Assembly: GCA_041650255.1 (NCBI GenBank) | Contig: JBAZLL010000002.1 | Coordinates: 1 to 64,000, forward strand | From: 1-14-0-10-45-29 sp041650255 | GTDB lineage: Archaea; Micrarchaeota; Micrarchaeia; Anstonellales; Anstonellaceae | DNA length: 64,000 nucleotides | Direction: 5' to 3' | Part shown: one piece after another, positions 43,855-52,637 of the stretch | How positions within the stretch are numbered: the stretch's first letter is position 1 | How the letters are laid out: each line of letters begins with the position of its first letter | Notes under the pieces: model-generated | What the model was told of the DNA's origin: nothing | Database searches by the model: none | What the model saw: the letters and a program-made list of their open reading frames with translations, nothing else | Program-made: the position numbers and the translations under genes

Positions 43855-45798
43855 CTACTCCACATTCCCTTTCTTCTCAACAATCTCCTTTAAGTGTGAA
43901 ATAAATTCCTCTGCCTTCAAATTGTATTGCTTGCCGTTTCTCTCCCTTATCTGAAGCTCGCCGCCATCCTGCTCTTTCTTTCCAATCACGAGCATATATG
44001 GAATTTTCTGCAATTGCGCGTCCCTTATCTTCGCATTAATGGTTTCCGTCTTTTCATTGACAAAAACCCTCAATCCGTTCTCCTGTAATTTGTGTGCGAA
44101 TATATTCGCAAAATCCAAATATTCGTCGGACACCGGAAGAAGCGCGACCTGCACCGGCGAAATCCAAATCGGGAATTTACCCGCATAATGCTCAATCAAT
44201 ATGCCCATGAATCTCTCCATTGAGCCGTAAATCGCGCGATGAATCGCAACCGGAATATGGGATTGTCCGTCAGCCCCTTCATATTTTAGACCAAAGCGCA
44301 TAGGCATCTGAAAGTCCAGCTGGCATGTGGAAAGCTGCCATATTCTTCCAATCGCATCCTTTACTTTAAAGTCAATTTTCGGACCATAAAATGCGCCATC
44401 TCCGGCGTTTATTTCATATTTCATGCCCACTTTGTCAAGTGCATTTCCAAGCGATTTTTCAGCCTTGTTCCAAGTGTCAATTTCGCCCATGAAACTTTGC
44501 GGGCGGGTTGAAAGCTCGGCAGTATATTCAAATCCGAAAGTTTTGAGCACAACATCAATCAGCTCAAGCACGCCGATTACTTCCTGTTCAATTTGTTCCT
44601 GCGTGCAAAAGATGTGCGCATCATCCTGCGTAAATGCCCTTACTCTAAACATTCCGGAAAGAACGCCGGAAAGCTCGTGCCGATGCACAAGTCCGAACTC
44701 CGCCATTTTAATCGGCAGGTCCCGATAGCTTCGGGTGGAATTTGCAAATACGAGCATGTGCCCCGGGCAATTCATCGGCTTTACGCCGTAATCCTGCTCG
44801 TCAATTTTTGTGAAATACATATTGTCTTTGTAATGGTCCCAATGCCCCGATGTGTGCCAAATATTGCTGTTAACAATAATCGGGCTTTTTACCTCTACAT
44901 ATCCGCGCTTTTTGTGCTCCGCACGCAAAAACGCCTCAAGCTCGTTTCTAATAATCGCCCCGTTTGGAAGCAGGAAAGGCATTCCGGGCGCAAGCTCACT
45001 AAACATTATGAGTCCGAGCTCCTTGCCGATTTTGCGATGGTCGCGTTTTTCGGACTCTTCAAGCCTTTTGAGATAATCGTCAAGTTCTTTTTTTGTGGCA
45101 TAGGCAGTGCCATAGATTCTCTGCAACTGGTCGTTTTTGGCATCTCCTCTCCAATATGCACCAGCGACCTTCATCAGCTTGAACGCGCCTGCCTTTGCCG
45201 TAGATGGCAAATGCGGGCCGGAACACAAATCAAAAAATTCTTTTGCATCTTTCGGGCTTTTGGGAGTTTTTTCATTATAATAAATTGAAATTGCCTCTTC
45301 TTGTGGCAATGCGTTGATTACTTCTCTCTTGTACACATTGTCCGAATAAAGCTCAAGCGCTTTTTTCCTGTCAACCTCAACGCGCACAAATGGCTGGTCT
45401 TCTTCAACAATTTTCTGCATCTCATTTTCAATCTTTATCATGTCGTCCGGAGTGAATGGCTGTTTTCTTGCAACGTCATAATAAAATCCTTCTTCAATAA
45501 CCGGTCCGATAGTGAGTTTTGCATCCGAAAAAAGCCTTTGTATCGCCTGCGCCATAATGTGCGCGCTTGAATGTCTAACCACTTCAAGCCCTTCGGGAGT
45601 TTGCGGTTTTATCAAAATAAGTTTCGCGCCATCGTGCAATTTTGCACTCAAATCAGCCATCTTGCCATCTATTTTCGCGGCAACAACTGCGCGTGCAAGT
45701 CCCGGACTTATTTTCATCGCCGCATCATGCGCGCTTGAGCCCGCACTCATCTCAAGCGGTTTGCCGTCCGGCAATATGATTTTGATACTCCCAGTCAT
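43855..45798 (-). CDS. thrS: threonyl-tRNA synthetase, bacterial type
   Basis: 647 residues from ATG 45798 (AGGTTAGGT just upstream; the frame extends to 45831). Domains: TGS (IKIILPDGKPLEMSAGSSAH), N2 editing domain with HSSAHIMAQAIQ and DLCSGPHLPST, class II catalytic core (MKPMNCPGHMLVF-like segment GVKPMNCPGHML; RAFTQDDAHIFC), and anticodon-binding domain. Charges tRNA-Thr and clears Ser-tRNA-Thr. Most archaea have a DTD-like editing domain instead, so this version is probably of bacterial origin (inference). Confidence 0.95.
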   Translation of the reverse strand: MTGSIKIILPDGKPLEMSAGSSAHDAAMKISPGLARAVVAAKIDGKMADLSAKLHDGAKLILIKPQTPEGLEVVRHSSAHIMAQAIQRLFSDAKLTIGPVIEEGFYYDVARKQPFTPDDMIKIENEMQKIVEEDQPFVRVEVDRKKALELYSDNVYKREVINALPQEEAISIYYNEKTPKSPKDAKEFFDLCSGPHLPSTAKAGAFKLMKVAGAYWRGDAKNDQLQRIYGTAYATKKELDDYLKRLEESEKRDHRKIGKELGLIMFSELAPGMPFLLPNGAIIRNELEAFLRAEHKKRGYVEVKSPIIVNSNIWHTSGHWDHYKDNMYFTKIDEQDYGVKPMNCPGHMLVFANSTRSYRDLPIKMAEFGLVHRHELSGVLSGMFRVRAFTQDDAHIFCTQEQIEQEVIGVLELIDVVLKTFGFEYTAELSTRPQSFMGEIDTWNKAEKSLGNALDKVGMKYEINAGDGAFYGPKIDFKVKDAIGRIWQLSTCQLDFQMPMRFGLKYEGADGQSHIPVAIHRAIYGSMERFMGILIEHYAGKFPIWISPVQVALLPVSDEYLDFANIFAHKLQENGLRVFVNEKTETINAKIRDAQLQKIPYMLVIGKKEQDGGELQIRERNGKQYNLKAEEFISHLKEIVEKKGNVE

Positions 45799-45827
45799 AC
45801 CTAACCTTTCTTCATAAAAATTTAAAA

Positions 45828-45875
45828 CCAAGCCCTTTTCTTTCTTTTTGCGAAAAGAAAAAAAGGTCTGCTAGG
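45828..45875 (+). repeat. small hairpin element, divergent copy
   Basis: CCAAGCCCTTTTCTTTC ... GAAAAGAAAAAAAGGTCTG then CTAGG, related to the elements at 1479-1537 and 20268-20325 but lacking the GGGGTTACCCC part. It lies upstream of thrS. The rest of the gap to 46008 shows nothing recognisable. Confidence 0.6.
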
Positions 45876-46007
45876 CTCATTTTGTTTTGCAAAATAGGGT
45901 GCCAAAACCGATGCGTTGGTTCTGTGTCATCCCTCAAAAGGAAAAACAAGTTTTTTCCCAAAAATGCAAGAAATCGGAATTAGAAATTAATATATAAAAA
46001 ATAGAAA

Positions 46008-46607
46008 TTACTTTTTCTTCTTCACTTTTGTTTTTGCCGCTTTTTGTGCAAGTTCCAAATTTTTGTCATATTGCGGCTCGTGCGGCCACACTCCCTTTGC
46101 CATCGCAAAATCTTTTTCCGCCAAGTCAAATCGGGTTTGTGAATAATACATCACTCCGCGCCCGTTGTATGCGACCGCGAGCGCTTGGTTCAGCTCCTTA
46201 TCATCCTGGTCCATCTTAAGCGCGGCAAGCAGGTTCTTTATTGACTCGCCGTATTTTTTGTTATTATAAAGTTCATACGCATTCTTGCAAAGTTTGTCAA
46301 TGGCGCTTTTTTTAGCAGAATCCTGCGCAAGCTTGAGATTTTGCAAATACTGATTATTTGTAGGTTCAAAATCCTTTGCCATTCTAAAATCATTGACCGC
46401 CTGTTCATATTTTTTAGCATCATATTTTGCGACGCCCCGGTTATTGTAGCAACTTGCAAGAGCCATTTTGTACTTGGGATTTTTCGAATCCCCGCTCAAC
46501 GCAGCCCTGAATTCGGTTATGGCTTTGTCATAATCTTTCTTATTGTAAAATACAACTCCTGCATTATATCTTTCGATGTGCCCTGTCTTGGATTTTTTGC
46601 TTGCCAT
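46008..46607 (-). CDS. TPR-repeat protein
   Basis: 199 residues from ATG 46607. Three to four tetratricopeptide repeats (NAGVVFYNKKDYDKAITEF, NNRGVAKYDAKKYEQAVNDF, GRGVMYYSQTRFDLAEKDFA) and a Lys-rich tail. No signal peptide. TPRs mediate protein-protein contacts; the partner is unknown. A TATA box 26 bases before the ATG indicates a leaderless transcript. Confidence 0.75.
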   Translation of the reverse strand: MASKKSKTGHIERYNAGVVFYNKKDYDKAITEFRAALSGDSKNPKYKMALASCYNNRGVAKYDAKKYEQAVNDFRMAKDFEPTNNQYLQNLKLAQDSAKKSAIDKLCKNAYELYNNKKYGESIKNLLAALKMDQDDKELNQALAVAYNGRGVMYYSQTRFDLAEKDFAMAKGVWPHEPQYDKNLELAQKAAKTKVKKKK

Positions 46608-46628
46608 GAACTTCAAATCAAGAAATAC

Positions 46629-46636
46629 TTTATAAA
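46629..46636 (-). promoter_or_regulatory. TATA box for the TPR protein gene
   Basis: TTTATAAA on the minus strand about 26 bases before the ATG at 46607. Confidence 0.5.
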
Positions 46637-46678
46637 CTTAACACAAGCGTTGCATTGCGCCCGCAAGATTTTGTTTAT

Positions 46679-48349
46679 TTAGCGAAATATCCATGGCAGT
46701 ATATTTACTATAAACGCGCCACAAGCAATTACTGCTATTGCCATCGCGATCTTTTTGTTTCCAACTCCGTTTTCCATAAGCTTGTTCCCATCAAAAAGTG
46801 GAATCGGCAAAAGATTCACAATTCCCACAAGCACGCTTGTTGCAAATATGAGCCCGAGCGTATTTAGCACAAATCCCATCCATTCAAAGCCCGGAATAAA
46901 TTTGTATCTAAAGCCCAGTCCGCTTTTATCATAATAACTCATACTTATCCCGATTTTTCCATTCGAATCCGTTACCCTGTCAAATGTTCCGGCGCTGGTT
47001 TGGATTTGCACATTAGTATTTGCAGAAAGGCTTACATTTTGTCCGTAATATTTTTCCCCGCCGATTGAATAAATCGCCGCACCTTGCGGAAGCGGGCCGG
47101 ATTCAACAAAATATCCTTCAAGTCTAATATCCTGTGTCATGGCAATAACTCCGGTAAGAAGTGCAAACGTTATCATTGCCATTATCAGATTCGATGCGCT
47201 TCCTGCAACAAGTATGCGGTTTATCTCGTGCGTTTTTATATTGTTCATATCTTTTTCATCAGGCTCCACAAACGCGCCAAATGGTAATATGCCCCAGAAA
47301 ACTATTCCGGCAGAATCCAGTCTTACATTGTATATTCTTGCAAGTAATCCATGCGACATCTCATGCACTACAAGCAGGGACGCAAGCGCGATTATGCCCT
47401 CAACAAGAGGCAAATTTATTCCCGGAATTATGGGTGCGCCCCCCGGTGGCGGAAGCCCGTCGGAGTTAAATTTTCCTCCGGTAATCAGTGCAATTATTCC
47501 CGCGCCGATTTTTCCAAGGAGCGCCGGCAATATGATAAGTGAATAATACACAAGTGAGAGTACTACCGATCCGGCAAGTCCGAAAATTATCAACACCAAT
47601 GTTGCAAATATTCCAAAATAAGAAAAATTGTAATCTTTTCCGGCGACATTCGCCTTAAATCCGCCGATATCTGATACACTTTCGCGCAAATAATTTGATG
47701 CGCTGTGCACGTCTCCCCCGCTAATCATTCCCGCAACAACCGGAAACGCCATAGGTGCCACAACGCTTGAGAAAAGCAGAAGAAGCAAAATGCCAAAGAT
47801 GTAAATCGGAATCAGGCTTGTGAGTTTTTTTCTCTCGGGTGCAAAAAGAAAATAGCTGAAAAGCCCATAACCAAGTACTAATCCGACGTCCGCAAGTGCA
47901 ACCCATATTTTTTCATATCTTTTTGCCTGCCTGTCAATCCAGCTAAGTGTGCTTCTGTCTTTGAAGAGTATGAGCCCCCATGTTCCTTCCCAGCCCATCC
48001 ACGCCCGCGCAATCTCACCGCTTAAAATAAATAGCAATGCGGACGAAATTGCCTTTTGCATCGCCGAGAATTCGCCGTTAAGAATTTTTGTGAATGTAAA
48101 TGCCACCAAGACGGCGAACAATATTATTCCAATCCATCTTGTTGTTTTATTTTTCGGGCTGATTTTTTCAATCACGTTTCTCATCGGTGCAAACGGATCC
48201 GAAATATCTATTCCTACTTTTTTTTGGTCCGGTGCGAATTCCAAATTTTTTTTGTGTACTAAATGGGTTGCGGACTGTGTATTTGCATTAATATCCGTGT
48301 TTTCATTTCCTTTGTTTGGTTTGTTAGCTAAGAGTTCATCATTTGCCAT
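46679..48349 (-). CDS. site-2 protease family intramembrane metalloprotease (M50)
   Basis: 556 residues with at least 10 hydrophobic helices. The zinc site VHEMSHGLLARI (HExxH) and the second-ligand motif NLLPIPLFDGNKL (N-x2-P-x4-DG) are both intact. The region between them contains a soluble PDZ-like insert (GYFVESGPLPQGAAIYSIGG). The N-terminal 60 residues are hydrophilic. S2P enzymes cut membrane-anchored substrates such as anti-sigma factors or pilin-like proteins; no substrate is evident here. It is divergent from MBF1. Confidence 0.9.
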   Translation of the reverse strand: MANDELLANKPNKGNENTDINANTQSATHLVHKKNLEFAPDQKKVGIDISDPFAPMRNVIEKISPKNKTTRWIGIILFAVLVAFTFTKILNGEFSAMQKAISSALLFILSGEIARAWMGWEGTWGLILFKDRSTLSWIDRQAKRYEKIWVALADVGLVLGYGLFSYFLFAPERKKLTSLIPIYIFGILLLLLFSSVVAPMAFPVVAGMISGGDVHSASNYLRESVSDIGGFKANVAGKDYNFSYFGIFATLVLIIFGLAGSVVLSLVYYSLIILPALLGKIGAGIIALITGGKFNSDGLPPPGGAPIIPGINLPLVEGIIALASLLVVHEMSHGLLARIYNVRLDSAGIVFWGILPFGAFVEPDEKDMNNIKTHEINRILVAGSASNLIMAMITFALLTGVIAMTQDIRLEGYFVESGPLPQGAAIYSIGGEKYYGQNVSLSANTNVQIQTSAGTFDRVTDSNGKIGISMSYYDKSGLGFRYKFIPGFEWMGFVLNTLGLIFATSVLVGIVNLLPIPLFDGNKLMENGVGNKKIAMAIAVIACGAFIVNILPWIFR

Positions 48350-48456
48350 AGCTTAGTTTGAATCATAACACATATAAGATTTGGTCGCCAACCAATTCTT
48401 GCATCTGCCTCTCACTTTTTAATTTGGGGCTAAAATTTTTCGTCGGAGTTGTTTTA

Positions 48457-48993
48457 ATGGAATGTGAAATCTGCGGCAAAGGCGAAGCTGTATACATAGT
48501 ATTCATGGAAGGCGCAAGGCTTAACGCATGTCCTACCTGCGCGCGCGGCGCAAAAATAATCGGCGGTCCAGGTCAGCAGGGCTCGCGCGGCTCTCAAAAA
48601 GGCGGGGCATCTTTTGGCGGCTCGTCCGGCAGTGGCACGTTCTCTTCATCAATTGGCGGCGGTTCTTCTTCAAGAGGCGAGCCGGAATTTGAGCTGGTGG
48701 AAAATTTCGGCTCAAAGATGCGCGATGCAAGAAACAAGATGAAACTTCCGCTTTCCGTATTGGCTGAAAAATTGGCGGAAAAGGAATCTTTTCTTGACAG
48801 AATAGAAAATCAAAAGACTCATCCTTCGCAGGAGCTTGCAAGAAAAATTGAAAAAGAGCTTGGCATAATTATTCTTGAAGAAAGTTCTTCTGCTCCAATG
48901 CAGGATGACAAATTCAAGCCCTCAGGCTCAAAAAAAGGTCTCACGCTCGGAGACATTTTGGAAATAGAGCAAAAGAAGAAAAAAAATAAATAA
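48457..48993 (+). CDS. mbf1: multiprotein bridging factor 1 homologue (MBF1)
   Basis: 178 residues from ATG 48457, with CGGAG upstream; a longer frame from 48358 is unsupported. N-terminal zinc ribbon CEICGKGEAVYIVFMEG ... CPTC, a Gly/Ser-rich linker (residues 35-75), then a Cro/C1-type helix-turn-helix (GSKMRDARNKMKLPLSVLAE). Archaeal MBF1 is a transcription or translation-associated factor. It is followed 36 bases later by fen on the same strand. Confidence 0.9.
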   Translation: MECEICGKGEAVYIVFMEGARLNACPTCARGAKIIGGPGQQGSRGSQKGGASFGGSSGSGTFSSSIGGGSSSRGEPEFELVENFGSKMRDARNKMKLPLSVLAEKLAEKESFLDRIENQKTHPSQELARKIEKELGIIILEESSSAPMQDDKFKPSGSKKGLTLGDILEIEQKKKKNK

Positions 48994-49029
48994 AAAAATA
49001 AAAAAGAAATTAAAAGCAAGTGATTCAAA

Positions 49030-50088
49030 ATGGGTTGCAATTTGGCGGATTTGACAAATCCAAAACAGGTGTCATTTTCCGATTTATCTTCAAAGGTAAT
49101 TGCCGTTGATGCCTACAATACATTATATCAATTTCTTTCTTCAATTCGCCAGGCGGACGGAACCCCTTTAATGGATACAAAAGGGAGACCAACCGGACAT
49201 CTCACCGGGCTTTTTTACCGCTCAATAAAATGGCTGGAAGCCGGAATAAAACCCGTTTTTGTATTTGATGGAAAACCGCCCGAACTAAAGGCAAAAACTT
49301 TACAAGAGCGAAAAAAGCGAAAAGAGGAAGCGCAGGAAAAAATGCAGCAAGCCCTTGATGAGGGCGATATCGAGTCTGCAAAACGATACGCGCAAGCCAC
49401 AAGCAAACTCACTCCGGAAATGGCGCAGAGCGCGAAAAATCTTCTTGACGCACTCGGAATCGCTCACATACAGGCTCCTTCCGAAGGAGAGGCGGAAGCA
49501 TCCGATTTAGTGAAGCGGGGCGTTGCATGGGCTGTCGCATCTCAGGATTTCGATTCACTTTTATTTGGCACGCCCCAGCTTTTGAGAAATCTCTCAACAA
49601 CCGGAAGAAGAAAAGTACCCCGAAAAAACGAATATATGCAAATTGAGCCGGAGCTCATAACCTTGCAGGAAGTCTATTCTGCAAACAATGTAAACAATTT
49701 CCAGCTCATATGGCTTGCAATACTTTCAGGCACCGATTTCAATTCGGGTGTTTTTGGCATCGGTCCGAAAAAAGCGCTCAAAATTGTGTCTGGTGCAAAA
49801 TCATTTGATGATGTAATCGCCCGCCTTCCAGAATCCGCGCGGGCAAAAAAAGACGAGAACAACGAAATAATCGGGCTTGAGAGCTGGCAAAAAATAGAAG
49901 AATTTTTCCTAAAGCCCCCTGTTAGCGGCACAACAAAAATCTCGCATTCCATCCCCGATGAGAAAAAAGTCGCGGCAATTTTGTGCGACGAATACGATTT
50001 TTCCCACGAGCGCGTGGAGCGCACACTTGGCGCGTATCTAAAGGCGCAAAAAGAGAATGGCGGGCAAACAAAGCTTGGCGACTGGTAA
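49030..50088 (+). CDS. fen: flap endonuclease 1
   Basis: 352 residues. Metal-binding acidic residues are visible: VDAYNTLYQF (Asp27), VFDGKPPELK, PSEGEAEASDL, SQDFDSLLFG and SGTDFN. The H3TH region (GIGPKKALKIV) follows. The C-terminus GQTKLGDW is a shortened PIP-box-like sequence for PCNA binding. FEN1 removes 5' flaps during Okazaki fragment maturation and repair. Confidence 0.95.
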   Translation: MGCNLADLTNPKQVSFSDLSSKVIAVDAYNTLYQFLSSIRQADGTPLMDTKGRPTGHLTGLFYRSIKWLEAGIKPVFVFDGKPPELKAKTLQERKKRKEEAQEKMQQALDEGDIESAKRYAQATSKLTPEMAQSAKNLLDALGIAHIQAPSEGEAEASDLVKRGVAWAVASQDFDSLLFGTPQLLRNLSTTGRRKVPRKNEYMQIEPELITLQEVYSANNVNNFQLIWLAILSGTDFNSGVFGIGPKKALKIVSGAKSFDDVIARLPESARAKKDENNEIIGLESWQKIEEFFLKPPVSGTTKISHSIPDEKKVAAILCDEYDFSHERVERTLGAYLKAQKENGGQTKLGDW

Positions 50089-50131
50089 GACAATAATAAA
50101 GAAAAACTTCAATATCCAAAAATTCGTTTTT

Positions 50132-50515
50132 CTAAATTTCAATTTCCACTTCGCTTCCTTCTTCCAATCCGTATTTTTTCTTCAAATAATCTGCGGAAAT
50201 AATTTGCAAAATGTTTCTTGGATGCACATTGTTTTTTGGAAAAACAACTGCGCATTTGCTCTCTTTTATTTTTACTGGATATACATCAACATTCCAAAAC
50301 CTGATTTGCTCGTCTTCAAACCCGTTTATTATTATCGCCGGTCGTTTTTTCATCTTCTCAATTTTTTCAATATCTTTTTCAGCTATGTTGATATTTAGTG
50401 TTCCTTCAAAAGGAATATAACCCAGTTTTTTCTCAAACTGTTTTTTGTATTGTGAAATGGACATGAAATATCTTCCCGTACCCATTCCTTTCACAACTGT
50501 CCCGGAAATTTTCAT
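50132..50515 (-). CDS. ribK: CTP-dependent riboflavin kinase (RibK), paralogue 1
   Basis: 127 residues from ATG 50515; ATG 50530 is also possible. Family features: KISGTVVKGMGTGRYFMSI, IPFEGTLNINI, and the end LKKKYGLEEGSEVEIEI. Archaeal RibK makes FMN from riboflavin with CTP. It converges with fen and follows a second copy on the same strand. Which of the two is the true kinase cannot be told. Confidence 0.85.
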   Translation of the reverse strand: MKISGTVVKGMGTGRYFMSISQYKKQFEKKLGYIPFEGTLNINIAEKDIEKIEKMKKRPAIIINGFEDEQIRFWNVDVYPVKIKESKCAVVFPKNNVHPRNILQIISADYLKKKYGLEEGSEVEIEI

Positions 50516-50605
50516 AAAAAAGATAATCATGTTTGCATTTTAACCTTTTGCAAACCGTGCATCCGATTACTTGCAACGCGCTTTTTGCCAAAAACTTTTT
50601 TAAAT

Positions 50606-51004
50606 TTATAATAATGGCAAAATTTCAACCTCAATTTGTGCCCCGTCTTTAAGCCCGAATTTCTTGCGCATATTCTCCGCGCACACAAACTCAAGCACTT
50701 CCGGCGGGTGATGGTTCAAAAACGGGAATATAATCACTCCCTGCTCTCCCAATATTTTTGCCTTATGGCACTTAATCTGAAAATATTTTTTGTTCCCGAC
50801 GTCAAATCCGTCTACAACAAGTCCGTCGCCCATTCTCAATTCCAACGCCAGTTTTTCATATTCGGGTAAAACTCTCACATTCAGCGTTCCTGCAAAAGGT
50901 GCATGCCCAAGCAATTTTTCAAATTCCTGTGCATATTTCTCAAGCGATAAAAAGAACTGCCCCTCGCCCCTGCCTGATACCACTTTCCCTATTATTTTAG
51001 ACAT
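50606..51004 (-). CDS. CTP-dependent riboflavin kinase (RibK), paralogue 2
   Basis: 132 residues from ATG 51004 (frame continues to 51025). Same architecture as its neighbour: GKVVSGRGEGQFFLSLEKY, APFAGTLNVRV, LNHHPPEVLEFVCAENMRKK and GLKDGAQIEVEI. The SGRGEGQFFLS region matches the family pattern SG.GeG..f at least as well as paralogue 1. Gap to the next copy is 90 bases. A C/D sRNA candidate lies 30 bases upstream. Confidence 0.85.
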   Translation of the reverse strand: MSKIIGKVVSGRGEGQFFLSLEKYAQEFEKLLGHAPFAGTLNVRVLPEYEKLALELRMGDGLVVDGFDVGNKKYFQIKCHKAKILGEQGVIIFPFLNHHPPEVLEFVCAENMRKKFGLKDGAQIEVEILPLL

Positions 51005-51034
51005 GAAATTCACTGCCATTTGCAATAAAATAAA

Positions 51035-51097
51035 TGGTCTCAGACGCTGTTAGCCTCATCATATATCAGAGGTTGTTCAACAAATCATCAACGACCA
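51035..51097 (-). ncRNA. box C/D guide sRNA candidate 2
   Basis: On the minus strand: stem TGGTC, box C TTGATGA, 15-base guide, D' box CTGA, 3-base spacer, C' box ATGATGA, 12-base guide, D box CTGA, stem GACCA. The 5-bp terminal stem and perfect C'/D boxes are convincing. N+5 targets: ACGCUGUUAGCC (D guide) and AGGUUGUUCAACAAA (D' guide), each placing the methyl group on a U. Target RNAs are not identified. The 3' end lies 30 bases before the ribK paralogue 2 ATG, so it may be processed from that transcript. Confidence 0.85.
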
Positions 51098-51174
51098 AAC
51101 TTATCTGTGTTTGGATATTTATAACTCCTGCCCCGAAATTGTTCTTCTGTATTTGGCAGTATCCATATCAAAAT

Positions 51175-51618
51175 TTAGCAATTATCATTTATCGCAACAT
51201 GTGCCGTGCCTGTTGCATTATACGCAACTTTTATCCTGTGTCTTCCCGGGGTTGAAGGCCATTTTCCGCAAATGGGTGCATGAGAGCCGGCAGACATGTC
51301 TCCTTCGCTAAGCACGTTAATGTTTGTGGTTTTTCTCTTGCTCCAATTCAGCTCATAAGAAGGCGCACCGATAAACGAGCCATTAAAATTAGTGCTTTCG
51401 GGCATATCCACCCAAACATATTGGGATGCACCATCCCCTGCCAAATACACTTCATCCGCCGCATTTGCAACTATTGAGGCAGAGCTTTTGGCAATCTCCT
51501 TCTCTCTTATTGCCTGGCTTCCTATCGCTTCACTAGGCAAAACCGCCACAACAACTGAGAGGGCAATTAATGCCCCCGCAAATAAAAGAAGAAGCTCAAG
51601 TGATCCTTGAGCCTTCAT
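51175..51618 (-). CDS. pilin-like protein with class III signal peptide
   Basis: 147 residues. MKAQGSLELLLLFAGALIAL has the Q-x-S-x-E-x3-L motif and hydrophobic core of archaeal class III signal peptides, processed by an EppA/FlaK-type peptidase. The rest is a small beta-rich ectodomain with two Cys (CGKWPS and the terminal NDNC), possibly a disulfide. It overlaps the membrane protein gene by four bases (ATGA). Confidence 0.75.
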   Translation of the reverse strand: MKAQGSLELLLLFAGALIALSVVVAVLPSEAIGSQAIREKEIAKSSASIVANAADEVYLAGDGASQYVWVDMPESTNFNGSFIGAPSYELNWSKRKTTNINVLSEGDMSAGSHAPICGKWPSTPGRHRIKVAYNATGTAHVAINDNC

Positions 51619-52514
51619 TTTTTCTTTCCCCCCTTTCTCGCATGGGTCTTTTTGCGGGTTGCAGCCGCCGGAGCAACCGACGGTCTTGCATGTCCTTCAT
51701 TAAAGAAGAACTTGAACATGTTCGCCATATACGATGTTCCTATCGCAATCATTACTGCTTCCAGTGCAAACATCACTATATATTCAATAGTTGTTCCGAC
51801 AACCGGAATCATTGATGTAAACACAGTTGCAAAAACAATCACCATCGCCACAACAAATGCGATTACTCCAAAAACAAATTGCGGTATGAACACCTCAACT
51901 GTCTGACCCTTTATTGTGTCAAACGATTTTCTTGGCATCTGTCCCTCGTGCCCATCGCCTCTAAGCAAAAGGTATTGCGAAAAGGTTGTTCTTATGCCGT
52001 GAATAATCATCGCGATAATCCATGCAAAAATTGCAATCATGAAGAACAGGATTCCGACTTCTACAAATGTAAATGCCGCTACGATTCCAATTATGAGCAA
52101 AACAACTGTCGGAATAAGCAATTTCTTGTCATACCAGCAGGTAATGTCAACCGCAAAGAGCCTTAGGTGCAGCATAAACCATTCGACCACACCCGGAACT
52201 TTTTGCGGTACACCCATTCCGTTTGCCTTAATCGCCGTTCGCATAATTCGCGGCAATACATAAAAGAAATTGAAAAGCCCGAGCACAACTGCAACTAATC
52301 CTAACGCAAGAACTGCCATACTCGCGCCCGGAGAAATCGTTGTTGCCTGTGAATAGGGTGCATATCTTGATGAACCCGTAATCATCGCCATCCCATACGA
52401 CGGAATAATCGCAAGGAACGCATAAAGCGCGCCAAGCTTAAGCATCTCCATATTGCCCACTTGTGAAATGGCAAACTTTATGCCACCTATAATATCAAAA
52501 TATGTTTTCCCCAT
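51615..52514 (-). CDS. polytopic membrane protein, unknown family
   Basis: 299 residues with about six membrane helices (near residues 25-45, 70-95, 130-150, 155-175, 210-235, 240-265) and a Lys/Arg-rich cytoplasmic tail. Not identified; general resemblance to DUF4013-type archaeal proteins. Translationally coupled to the pilin-like protein downstream, which suggests a role in surface or pilus assembly. GGTG precedes the ATG. Confidence 0.6.
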   Translation of the reverse strand: MGKTYFDIIGGIKFAISQVGNMEMLKLGALYAFLAIIPSYGMAMITGSSRYAPYSQATTISPGASMAVLALGLVAVVLGLFNFFYVLPRIMRTAIKANGMGVPQKVPGVVEWFMLHLRLFAVDITCWYDKKLLIPTVVLLIIGIVAAFTFVEVGILFFMIAIFAWIIAMIIHGIRTTFSQYLLLRGDGHEGQMPRKSFDTIKGQTVEVFIPQFVFGVIAFVVAMVIVFATVFTSMIPVVGTTIEYIVMFALEAVMIAIGTSYMANMFKFFFNEGHARPSVAPAAATRKKTHARKGGKKK

Positions 52515-52637
52515 TTACACACCTTCATGTTTGGTTAATTATCAGAAAAGCTATTATGATATCAATTAAAAACCTAACTCCGCCCGATTTTTCGCACAAC
52601 CCTCAATTCTTCATAAAAATGCAAATAAAAATTAGTG

